From Actinomadura sp. WMMA1423 (GTDB taxonomy: Bacteria; Actinomycetota; Actinomycetes; Streptosporangiales; Streptosporangiaceae), in NCBI RefSeq assembly GCF_006547145.1, contig NZ_CP041244.1, positions 4,898,001 through 4,962,000 on the forward strand: a stretch of DNA of 64,000 nucleotides, given 5' to 3'. Below are positions 52,730 through 59,906 of the stretch, one piece after another. Made by a program: the position numbers and the translations under genes. Position 1 is the stretch's first letter. Every line of letters begins with the position of its first letter. The notes under the pieces were generated by a model. That model was given only the letters and a program-made list of their open reading frames with translations, ran no database searches and had not been told where the DNA came from.

Positions 52730-53401
52730 TCAGCCCTTTTCGGCCCGTTCGTTGTACTCCGCGGCGTACTCCTGGCCGGACATCTTCTGGATCGTCTCGA
52801 CGATCTCGTCGGTGATGGCGCGGCGGGCCTTGGCGGGCGGCAGGTCGCGGTAGCGGGAGAAGTCCATCGGCGGGCCGATCCGGACGGTGGGGCGCGGGCC
52901 GAAGACGCGCGGGAACCCCGCGCCGATGGGCTGGATCTTCTCGGTGCCCTCCAGGGCGACCGGCAGGACGCGGGCGCCGGACTCCAGCGCGAGCCAGCCG
53001 ATGCCCGTCCGGCCCCGGTAGAGGCGGCCGTCCGGGGAGCGGGTGCCCTCGGGGTAGATCGCGAACGCGCCGGCGTTGTCGAGGACCTCCAGGGCCTGCT
53101 CGAGGGCGCCCATGGCGGCCCGCCGGGCGCCGCGCCGCACCGGGACGTGGCCGAGGTTGGTGAAGAACCAGCGGACGAACCGGTTCTTGAGCCCGCCGCC
53201 CTCGAAGTAGGCCGCCTTGGCGATGTAGGTGACCGGGCGCGGGACCGCCAGGGGGATGATGAAGCTGTCGATGAACGACAGGTGGTTGCTCGCCACGATG
53301 AGCGGCCCGTAGCTCGGCACGTTCTCCCCGCCCACGACCCGCGGACGGAAAAGCAGCCACAGGATCGGACGCACCACGCGCGTCATGAACGTGTAGAACA
53401 T
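52730..53401 (-). CDS. 1-acyl-sn-glycerol-3-phosphate acyltransferase (PlsC family)
   Basis: This 223-residue membrane-associated enzyme has the acyltransferase motifs ASNHLSFIDSF (HxxxxD catalytic pair), GALEQALEVLDN, FAIYPEGTRSPDGRL (EGTR phosphate-binding) and a VLPVALEGTEKI block. It acylates lysophosphatidic acid to make phosphatidic acid. An N-terminal hydrophobic segment anchors it. Length is standard. The gene is divergent from the STAS gene across a 408-bp gap. Confidence 0.92.
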   Translation of the reverse strand: MFYTFMTRVVRPILWLLFRPRVVGGENVPSYGPLIVASNHLSFIDSFIIPLAVPRPVTYIAKAAYFEGGGLKNRFVRWFFTNLGHVPVRRGARRAAMGALEQALEVLDNAGAFAIYPEGTRSPDGRLYRGRTGIGWLALESGARVLPVALEGTEKIQPIGAGFPRVFGPRPTVRIGPPMDFSRYRDLPPAKARRAITDEIVETIQKMSGQEYAAEYNERAEKG

Positions 53402-53809
53402 CTAGCCTCCCGAATTCGCCACCGCCACTGTAACCTCCGCACCGATCAGGGCCGCGGTCAGCGTCCTTCTTTCCCGCTCCACGGCCGGTCAGGAATGGTC
53501 CAAGGGCAGGTCAGGTGCGGCGTGGCCGAGATTCGCGGCCAATTCTTACCCTCAAGTAAGTTTCTCTTCAGTAAGTTATTGCCCCGTTTACCGGATCTCC
53601 CGGGAGGCACCCGGAGGCCCCGGGCGCATCGTCAGGTACAGTCGGGACCGGGGATCAGACGGGCGTCCGGACCCGCGTTACGGTCCGCGGGGCGCGCGGG
53701 CGGCCGGGGTCCCTTTCCCGGGAACTGCTTGGATTACGGGCACGGGTGCGCAATCCTGAGGAGTCACCTGAGATGGCCGGGTACCACCGGAGTGGGGCGT
53801 GAGGTGACG
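53402..53809. other. 408-bp divergent intergenic region between plsC and STAS genes
   Basis: No gene is seen. An AT-rich block at 53541-53585 contains an inverted repeat CTTAC-N6-GTAAG (53545-53560) and a direct repeat AGTAAGTT at 53555 and 53570, which could be a regulator site or promoter core. The rest is GC-rich with several small dyads but no clear element. It leaves room for promoters of both genes. Confidence 0.5.
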
Positions 53810-54160
53810 ATGGACTTCGACATCAGCCTGATGCGCGACGACCGCTGCACGCTCGTCCGCGTCAAGGGCGACATCGACGTGGTCTCCCGTGCGCGCTTCG
53901 AGGAGGCGCTCTTCGAGGCCGTGGCGGCCGGCGAGCCGATGGTCGTCGACATGCGCGAGGTCACGTTCTGCGACTCCACCGGCCTGAACGCGATCGTCGC
54001 CGCCAACCGCCGCGCCGGCGAGCACGGCACGCACCTCGCGCTGGTGGCGCTGCCGCCGCGCGTCCAGCGGGTCTTCCGCATCACCGGGATCGACAAGTTC
54101 ATCCCGATCCACGAGACGCTGCGGGAGGCGATCGGCGCCTTCCCGTCCACGACGCCGTAG
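53810..54160 (+). CDS. STAS domain anti-sigma factor antagonist
   Basis: This 116-residue single-domain protein has the RsbV/SpoIIAA fold: TLVRVKGDIDVVSRARFEEA, then MVVDMREVTFCDSTGLNAIV, where the serine of CDSTGL is the site phosphorylated by the cognate anti-sigma kinase. Dephosphorylated STAS protein would bind that kinase and free a sigma factor. No RsbW-type kinase is adjacent, so its partners lie elsewhere. GAGGTGACG gives a ribosome site; GTG at 53804 is an alternative start. Confidence 0.9.
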   Translation: MDFDISLMRDDRCTLVRVKGDIDVVSRARFEEALFEAVAAGEPMVVDMREVTFCDSTGLNAIVAANRRAGEHGTHLALVALPPRVQRVFRITGIDKFIPIHETLREAIGAFPSTTP

Positions 54161-54255
54161 CGGCCGGACGGCGGCTCGCAGGGCTCGCGCCCACCCCCGG
54201 GGGCCCGGGAGGCTTAGGCACGGCCCTAGGCGCCCTCAGGCAGCGCCCACGGTTC

Positions 54256-55083
54256 TCAGGTGCAGCCCTCGAACTGGGGGACGCTGGTCGTCAGCTTGAG
54301 CCCCGACTTGCCGAACCACTTGGTCAGCAGCCGCTGGGCGGTCCCGTCCTGGTACATGTCGGTGATCGCCCGGTTGACCTCCTCGCAGCCCTTGAGGTCC
54401 CCCTTCTTCAGGCCGACGCCGTACTTCTCGTCGGTGAACGGCGCGTTGATCATCCGTCCGGGGCGGCCGGTGGCGAACCCGGCGAGGATCAGGTCGTCGG
54501 TCGACACCGCGTCCAGCCGGCCGCCGGCGAGGGCGTCCATGCAGGCGCCGTAGGTGTCCACGGTGACCGGCTGCGCGGCCACCTTGCGCTCCTCGATCAC
54601 GCGGCGCCAGGAGTTGGAGCCCTTCACCTCGCAGATCCGCTTGCCCTTGAGGTCGCGCACGTCCTTGATCGCGCCGGCGTCGGCCCGCACGAAGGTGTCC
54701 TGGTGGGCGACGTAGTACGGGCCGGCGAAGGTGACCTTCGACTTCCGCTTCGCCGTGATCGAGTACGTCGCGACGATCATGTCGACGGTGCCGTTGGCGA
54801 GCGCGTCCTCGCGGATGGAGGAGTTCGTCGTCCGGAACGTGAGCCGGCCCTCCGGGACGCCCAGCTTGCCGGCGATATAGGTCGCGACGTCGACGTCGAA
54901 GCCCTCGTACCTCCCGTCCGGGCGCTTCACGCCGAGGGCCGGCTGGTCCTCCTTGACGCCGATGACGAGGGAGCTCTTGTCCGCGACGGAGTGCTCCTCC
55001 GCGGCCCCGAGCCCGCAGGCGGACAGCAGCGACGCCGCGGCGAGGACGGCCCCCGGGGCGGCGATGGCACGGGTCGCGCGCAT
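54256..55083 (-). CDS. Amino-acid-binding lipoprotein (GlnH-like) of the PknG module
   Basis: This 275-residue periplasmic-type binding protein has a signal peptide with lipobox (LLSAC, Cys at about 23). Its family 3 solute-binding fold has VIGVKEDQPALGVKRPDG, GFDVDVATYIAGKLGV, ATYSITAKRKSKVTFAGPYY and a final LLTKWFGKSGL. Such proteins bind glutamate, glutamine or aspartate. There are no ABC permease genes nearby. Instead it ends the PknG operon, 30 bp after the GlnX-like gene, so it probably acts as a sensor, as GlnH does in mycobacteria. Confidence 0.9.
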   Translation of the reverse strand: MRATRAIAAPGAVLAAASLLSACGLGAAEEHSVADKSSLVIGVKEDQPALGVKRPDGRYEGFDVDVATYIAGKLGVPEGRLTFRTTNSSIREDALANGTVDMIVATYSITAKRKSKVTFAGPYYVAHQDTFVRADAGAIKDVRDLKGKRICEVKGSNSWRRVIEERKVAAQPVTVDTYGACMDALAGGRLDAVSTDDLILAGFATGRPGRMINAPFTDEKYGVGLKKGDLKGCEEVNRAITDMYQDGTAQRLLTKWFGKSGLKLTTSVPQFEGCT

Positions 55084-55113
55084 GGCTTGATCTCCTTGAT
55101 CAGGCGGACTCGG

Positions 55114-56649
55114 TCAGCGGAACTCGGCCAGCCGGGGGCGGACCCCCGCGAGGATCAGCGCGGCGATGACGGCGACGGCCACCGGCGGGACCGCGTTCCA
55201 GCCGCGCAGCCCGCCGTCGGCGTCCTCGATCGCCTTGTCGAAGGCGTCCTGGTGGACGGCGGTCAGCGAGCTCAGCGCCGCGTCGTAGGCGTCGAAGTCG
55301 CGGATCGCGTTGGAGGTGCGGCCCATCCGCAGGTCGACCGCGGCCGCCCGGTTCCCCGCCGACGCGAGCTGCCGCATCCGCGCGTCGTTGCGCTGGACGG
55401 TCCGGTACGCCGCGAGCGTCTTCGCCAGCGCGTCGCCCTCGCGGCCGCCGCCCGCCGTGCGCGCCTCGTCCCCGAAGAAGCCGAGGAACGGGGCGGTGCC
55501 CGAGCCCGGCCGGTACGCGCCGGCCTTCTGCTCCAGGCCCGCGTAGTAGTTCTCCAGGTTCACCGGCTTGTCGCCGAGGTCGGGGTAGATCACTGACAGC
55601 GACTTGTCGAGGTAGGTCTGCTCGTAGGTGTCGGCACGGCCGGGGTCGAGGAGGTAGCGGCTCTCGTCGGCGAACGCGCTGTGGCTGATCGCGCGGGCCC
55701 GCGACAGCTGCAGGATCGAGTCGAACCCGTCCTGCTTCGCCGTCCTGATGTGCCCGGCATGGGCGGTGAGCAGGCCCGCCCCCACCGCGGTGAGGACGAC
55801 GGTGGCGAGCGTCGCCAGTACCAGCGCCGGGTTGAGGACCCGGCGGAACGTCCGCACGAGGTACAGCTGCGTCGCGATCAGGAGCAGCAGCACGATCACG
55901 CCGGTGACGGCGACCCAGGTGCGTCCGGTCAGCACCGCGGAGCGCTTGGTCTCGTAGGACTGCCGGACGGTCGCGCCGGTGTCGAGGGTGATGTTGTAGG
56001 CCTTCGGCAGCAGCTGGAGCTTCATCAGGTCGGTGGCCTGCCGGTAGGCGTTCAGGACCTGCGCGGGCGTCTGGCCGGGCGCGTGGTTGGACTGCGCGTC
56101 GATCTGCATGGCCTGGCCCACGAGCCGCTCGTACTTGCCGAGGCCGTCCAGCACCTCCTGGACGGTCCGCCGCAGCGCCGGGTCGCGCCCGGCGAGCTGC
56201 GCCGCCTGCACCGCCGCCGCGTCGGCCTCCGCGCGGCGCTTCTCGTACAACCGCAGCGACTCGTCGTAGCCGATGCCGAGACCGTGCTCGCGGCCGATCA
56301 GCAGGACGTTGGAGACCTGCGCGTCCATGTCGCTGAGCGCGAAGTACAGCGTGCCGGTCGCGACGACCTGCGGACCGGCGTCGTGCCCGATCGTCTCGAC
56401 GGAGTCGCGCGCGTTGCCGAGGGCCACGGTGAGGACGGCCAGCAGCGCCACCAGCGCGGCCAGGCACAGCACGACATGCGCGCGGATGCGGCCGGGGATC
56501 GTCTTGAGCCACCGTCCGCGCACGAACGTCCTCAGCCGGCCGGTGCGCTGCGGGACGGCGGGCGGTCCGGCGGCTTGCGGGTCGGGCTGGGCCTGCTGCC
56601 CGGACGGTCGCGGTGCGTGCGCCGCCGGCGGTGCGGGGCTCATCGTCAT
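55114..56649 (-). CDS. GlnX-like membrane sensor of the PknG module
   Basis: This 511-residue protein has a 50-residue Pro-rich cytoplasmic start and four membrane helices at about residues 55-78, 250-272, 280-302 and 490-508. The two outer domains between helices 1-2 and 3-4 are helical, with MDAQVSNVLLIGRE and NAIRDFDAYDAAL motifs. This is the topology of mycobacterial GlnX, which relays amino-acid binding by GlnH to PknG. AGGAGGGCACGCC precedes the ATG. The start overlaps the end of the FHA gene by 4 bp. No kinase domain is present. Confidence 0.8.
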   Translation of the reverse strand: MTMSPAPPAAHAPRPSGQQAQPDPQAAGPPAVPQRTGRLRTFVRGRWLKTIPGRIRAHVVLCLAALVALLAVLTVALGNARDSVETIGHDAGPQVVATGTLYFALSDMDAQVSNVLLIGREHGLGIGYDESLRLYEKRRAEADAAAVQAAQLAGRDPALRRTVQEVLDGLGKYERLVGQAMQIDAQSNHAPGQTPAQVLNAYRQATDLMKLQLLPKAYNITLDTGATVRQSYETKRSAVLTGRTWVAVTGVIVLLLLIATQLYLVRTFRRVLNPALVLATLATVVLTAVGAGLLTAHAGHIRTAKQDGFDSILQLSRARAISHSAFADESRYLLDPGRADTYEQTYLDKSLSVIYPDLGDKPVNLENYYAGLEQKAGAYRPGSGTAPFLGFFGDEARTAGGGREGDALAKTLAAYRTVQRNDARMRQLASAGNRAAAVDLRMGRTSNAIRDFDAYDAALSSLTAVHQDAFDKAIEDADGGLRGWNAVPPVAVAVIAALILAGVRPRLAEFR

Positions 56650-57440
56650 GGCGTGCCCTCCTGCAGGGAAAGCGTGATGGTCGTCCAGGCGCCGACGTGG
56701 ATGCGGTCGCCGTCGCCGACCGGAACCGGCGTGTTCACCGGGATCGGCCGCGTCGCACCGTTCACCGTCGTTCCGTTCGTCGAACCGGGGTCGATCAGGT
56801 TCCAGGAGCCGTCCGGCCGCGCGAGCAGGACGGCGTGCAAATGCGAGACGCCGGGGTCCTCGGGCGGCGCGCTGAGGTCGATCTCGGGCAGCAGCGCGCG
56901 GGAGGTGCTGCGCCGCCCGATCCGGACCTGGTCGCCGAGCAGCGGGACGCGCCGCTCCGGGCAGTACGGCGGGAACGCCAGGCCCGCGGCGTCCGGACCC
57001 ATCTCCGCGACGACGGAGTCGAAGTAGGCGCGGTCGGCCCTGATCAGGGCGTGCGGCCCCGTCGCCGCCGGGACCGGGGCCGGGATGGGAGCGGACGCCT
57101 GGGAGGCGACCGGACCGCTGCCCACCCGCTGCTGCGGCACCAGCGGGACCGCGTGCGCGGTGCCCGCCGGGGTGAACTCGACGGTGTAGACGGTGCCGGT
57201 CTCGAAGTCGTACCCGTCCTCCTCGCAGAAGCGGCCGGAGCGCGGCGTCCCGCAGTGCGGGCAGGCGGGCTCCTCGCGCGGCGCGGGCTCGGAGCCCGGC
57301 GCGGGGCCCGCGGCCCGGCTCGGCGCGGACGCGGGCTCCGGCTCGGCGAACTCGGCGCGCTGCGCGCCGTCCATGAGGTCGCCGCACACGTCGCAGTAGT
57401 CGGCGGCCTCGGACGTGTGCCCGCTCGGGCAGACCGGCAT
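56646..57440 (-). CDS. FHA domain protein with zinc ribbons
   Basis: This 264-residue protein has two N-terminal zinc-ribbon-like units (CPSGHTSEAADYCDVCG and CPHCGTPRSGRFCEEDG), a Pro/Ala linker and a C-terminal FHA domain at about residues 180-262. The phosphothreonine-binding signature is seen in VRIGRRSTSR, VSHLHAVLLARPDG and STNGTTVNG. It probably reads phosphorylation by the PknG-like kinase, much as GarA does in mycobacteria, although GarA lacks the ribbons. It overlaps the GlnX-like gene and follows the vWA gene by 5 bp. Confidence 0.88.
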   Translation of the reverse strand: MPVCPSGHTSEAADYCDVCGDLMDGAQRAEFAEPEPASAPSRAAGPAPGSEPAPREEPACPHCGTPRSGRFCEEDGYDFETGTVYTVEFTPAGTAHAVPLVPQQRVGSGPVASQASAPIPAPVPAATGPHALIRADRAYFDSVVAEMGPDAAGLAFPPYCPERRVPLLGDQVRIGRRSTSRALLPEIDLSAPPEDPGVSHLHAVLLARPDGSWNLIDPGSTNGTTVNGATRPIPVNTPVPVGDGDRIHVGAWTTITLSLQEGTP

Positions 57441-57445
57441 GGGGC

Positions 57446-58765
57446 TCAGCCCCCTGCCTCGTCGCCGTGCCGGGTCCGCACGGTCCGGACGGAGCGGGTG
57501 TCGAGCGACATCTCGTCCGCCTTCGCCACGTCCCGTTTCAGCCGCACGGTGCCGTGCGCCGGGTCGATCACGTCCACGACCTTGTCGAGCAGGCCGGAGA
57601 TCTGCTCGTTGCCGACCTCCCGCGCCAGCACCACGGCCCGTCCGAGCCGGGCGGTCGCGGTGTCCTCGTCGCCCTCGCGCCGCGCCTCCAGGCCCTGCTG
57701 GATCGCCTCGGCGAGCTCGGACTGCCCGGTGTGGTGCGCGACGCGCCCGTTGATGCGGGTCGACCTCGCCTCGTCGTCGGTCCACTCGGCGATGACGTTG
57801 CCGGACGCGAGGACATGCTCGCCCGCGACGAGCTTCACCCACGCGGCCCGCATCTGCCGTCCGACGTCGCCGGGCTGCACCTCCACCGCCACGTGGTACT
57901 CGCGGTTCTCGTCGCCCCACGCGCCGAGCGGGTAGTCGCCGGTCTGCGGCCCCGAGTCGACCCGGCGGCCGGTGAGGTCCTCAACGGCGGGGACCATCTG
58001 CTTGATGAACCGGAGCCGGGCCTGCTGCGGCGTCCACACGCGCAGCGTCACGTCCGCGACCTGCTTGCTCATCGCGGCCCGCGTCATCGCCAGGAAGTCG
58101 GCCTCCAGGTCGGCCGGGTCGGGGACGTCCAGGAACCCGCCCAGCAGCACCGAGGTGATCTTGCGGAGCTCGGCGACGTTCCAGTCGGTGCCGACACCGC
58201 GGGCGTCGCACAGGAAGCGGCCGGTGCACTGGCGCAGCGCCGCGTCGAGCTCCGCGTCGGACTCGTGCTGGTTCTTGCCGTCGGTGAGCAGGATCGCGTG
58301 CTTGACGGCGCCGGTCGCGGCGGCGTCGTGCCCGGCGAACAGCCGGTCGGCGAGCCGCAGCCACGACCCGATCGCCGTCCCGCCGGCCGCCTCCAGCCGT
58401 CCCACCGCGTTGACCGCGCTGCGCCGGGAGGTCTCGTCCGCCCGGATGAGCCGCTCCCCCTGCGGGTAGATCATCCGCGGCCGGTTCGCGCCGGCGACCA
58501 CCGCGAAGTGCACGCCGTCGCGCAGCACGTTCACGGCGGCCCGCGCCGCCCGCTTGGCCGCCGCCATCTTGCCGCGGTACGACATCGACCCGGAGGTGTC
58601 GATGATGATGATCTCCGCCGCCGGGGCGCGCCCGTCGTCCACCGCGGGGCCCGCGCCGCCGGACGACCGCGCCTCCACCGAGACGATCGCGTGCATCTCC
58701 CGCCCGCCTGCCGGAAGGTAGGGGTTCTGGTCAACACGGACGGTGAACTCCGGAAAATCGCTCAT
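57446..58765 (-). CDS. Von Willebrand factor A (vWA) domain protein
   Basis: This 439-residue cytoplasmic protein has a vWA domain at about residues 40-230 with an intact metal-ion-dependent adhesion site (IIDTSGSMSYRGK, then ILLTDGKNQHES). A beta-rich region and a C-terminal helical segment (GLLDKVVDVIDPAHGTVRLK) follow. vWA proteins mediate metal-dependent protein binding and often accompany kinase/FHA systems. Its start overlaps the PP2C stop by 4 bp. Its binding partner is unknown but likely within the operon. Confidence 0.9.
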   Translation of the reverse strand: MSDFPEFTVRVDQNPYLPAGGREMHAIVSVEARSSGGAGPAVDDGRAPAAEIIIIDTSGSMSYRGKMAAAKRAARAAVNVLRDGVHFAVVAGANRPRMIYPQGERLIRADETSRRSAVNAVGRLEAAGGTAIGSWLRLADRLFAGHDAAATGAVKHAILLTDGKNQHESDAELDAALRQCTGRFLCDARGVGTDWNVAELRKITSVLLGGFLDVPDPADLEADFLAMTRAAMSKQVADVTLRVWTPQQARLRFIKQMVPAVEDLTGRRVDSGPQTGDYPLGAWGDENREYHVAVEVQPGDVGRQMRAAWVKLVAGEHVLASGNVIAEWTDDEARSTRINGRVAHHTGQSELAEAIQQGLEARREGDEDTATARLGRAVVLAREVGNEQISGLLDKVVDVIDPAHGTVRLKRDVAKADEMSLDTRSVRTVRTRHGDEAGG

Positions 58766-59904
58766 CTGCCCCGCTCCCTCGTCGGTTCTGGCGGCGGGTA
58801 GGGGAGCACCGCCACCGTCACGTTGTCGTGGCCGCCCGCGTCCAGCGCCGCGCGCAGCAGCCGCCGGGCCGTGCCGAGCGGGCCGTCCCGGACCGGCAGG
58901 GCCACGGCCGCGAGGGCGGACGGCTCCGGCAGGTCGTTCCACAGCCCGTCGCTGCACAGCACGACCAGCCCGGGGCCCGTCGGCCGGAACGCCGCCACGT
59001 GCGCCTCGACCGGGCCCGCGTCGGCCCCCAGCCAGGCGGTCAGCGTGTGCGCCCGCCGGTCGGCCCACGCGTCCTCGGCGCTCATCGCGCCCTGCTCGAC
59101 CATGGACGAGGCCCACGAGTCGTCCGTGGTCAGCCGGCACGAGCCCCCCGCCGAAAGCCAGTAGGCGCGGCTGTCGCCGACCCACCCGACCGTGATGCCG
59201 CTCGCGTCCACGACCGCTGACACGAACGTGCAGGCGGGCGAGGAGTCCGGGTCGCCGGGCAGCCCCGCCACGACCTCGGCCGCCCGCGCCGCCGCGTCGC
59301 GCATCGCGGCCCGCGGGTCCATGCCGGCCGAGACGCGGCCCGTCAGCACGCCGAGCGCCGCCTCGGCCGCGAGCCGCGACGCCTCCTCCGACCCGGGCGC
59401 CGTCGCGACGCCGTCGCACACCACCGCGCACACGCCCGCGGGCAGGGGCGCCAGGGCGAACGCGTCCTCGTTGCGGCCGCGGCGCAGCCCGAGGTCGCTC
59501 ACCGCCGCGCCGAGCCCGCCCGCCTCGGCCTCGACGTGCTCGCGTCCGCTGGGCTGCCGCAGCCCGCACTGCTCGCAGTAGCCGTCCGCGCCGATGGCGC
59601 CGCCGCCGCAGTCCACGCATGCGCCCCGCCCGCCACCGGCCGGGGCGGGGGCGGCCTGCGGGGGGGTGCGCGGGCCGAAGGACTCCTCCGGCGAAGGGGC
59701 CGGGCGCGGGACGTGGCCCGCCGCGAACGCGCCGTCGCGCGACGCGGGCGACGGCGAGGCGTGCGGCAGCGCGGTGCCGAGCGGCGGTGTCCTCGGGGTG
59801 GTGGGGTCGGGCCGCCCGCACTCCTCGCAGAAGCGGTCGCGGTCGTTCACGGGCGCGCCGCAGGTACGGCACAGCGCGGCGGGGGTGTGCTGGTCGGCGT
59901 TCAT
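58762..59904 (-). CDS. PP2C-family Ser/Thr phosphatase with N-terminal zinc ribbons
   Basis: This 380-residue protein has two zinc ribbons (CRTCGAPVNDRDRFCEECG and CVDCGGGAIGADGYCEQCG) in its first 130 residues and a PP2C domain after it. Metal-binding aspartates are seen in LRRGRNEDAFAL, VVCDGVATA, WVGDSRAYWL, LVVLCSDGLWND and GGHDNVTVAVL, all in family order, so it should be active. It probably opposes the PknG-like kinase two bases upstream. The ATG at 59904 lies right after the kinase stop. Confidence 0.93.
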   Translation of the reverse strand: MNADQHTPAALCRTCGAPVNDRDRFCEECGRPDPTTPRTPPLGTALPHASPSPASRDGAFAAGHVPRPAPSPEESFGPRTPPQAAPAPAGGGRGACVDCGGGAIGADGYCEQCGLRQPSGREHVEAEAGGLGAAVSDLGLRRGRNEDAFALAPLPAGVCAVVCDGVATAPGSEEASRLAAEAALGVLTGRVSAGMDPRAAMRDAAARAAEVVAGLPGDPDSSPACTFVSAVVDASGITVGWVGDSRAYWLSAGGSCRLTTDDSWASSMVEQGAMSAEDAWADRRAHTLTAWLGADAGPVEAHVAAFRPTGPGLVVLCSDGLWNDLPEPSALAAVALPVRDGPLGTARRLLRAALDAGGHDNVTVAVLPYPPPEPTRERGR

Positions 59905-59906
59905 CG

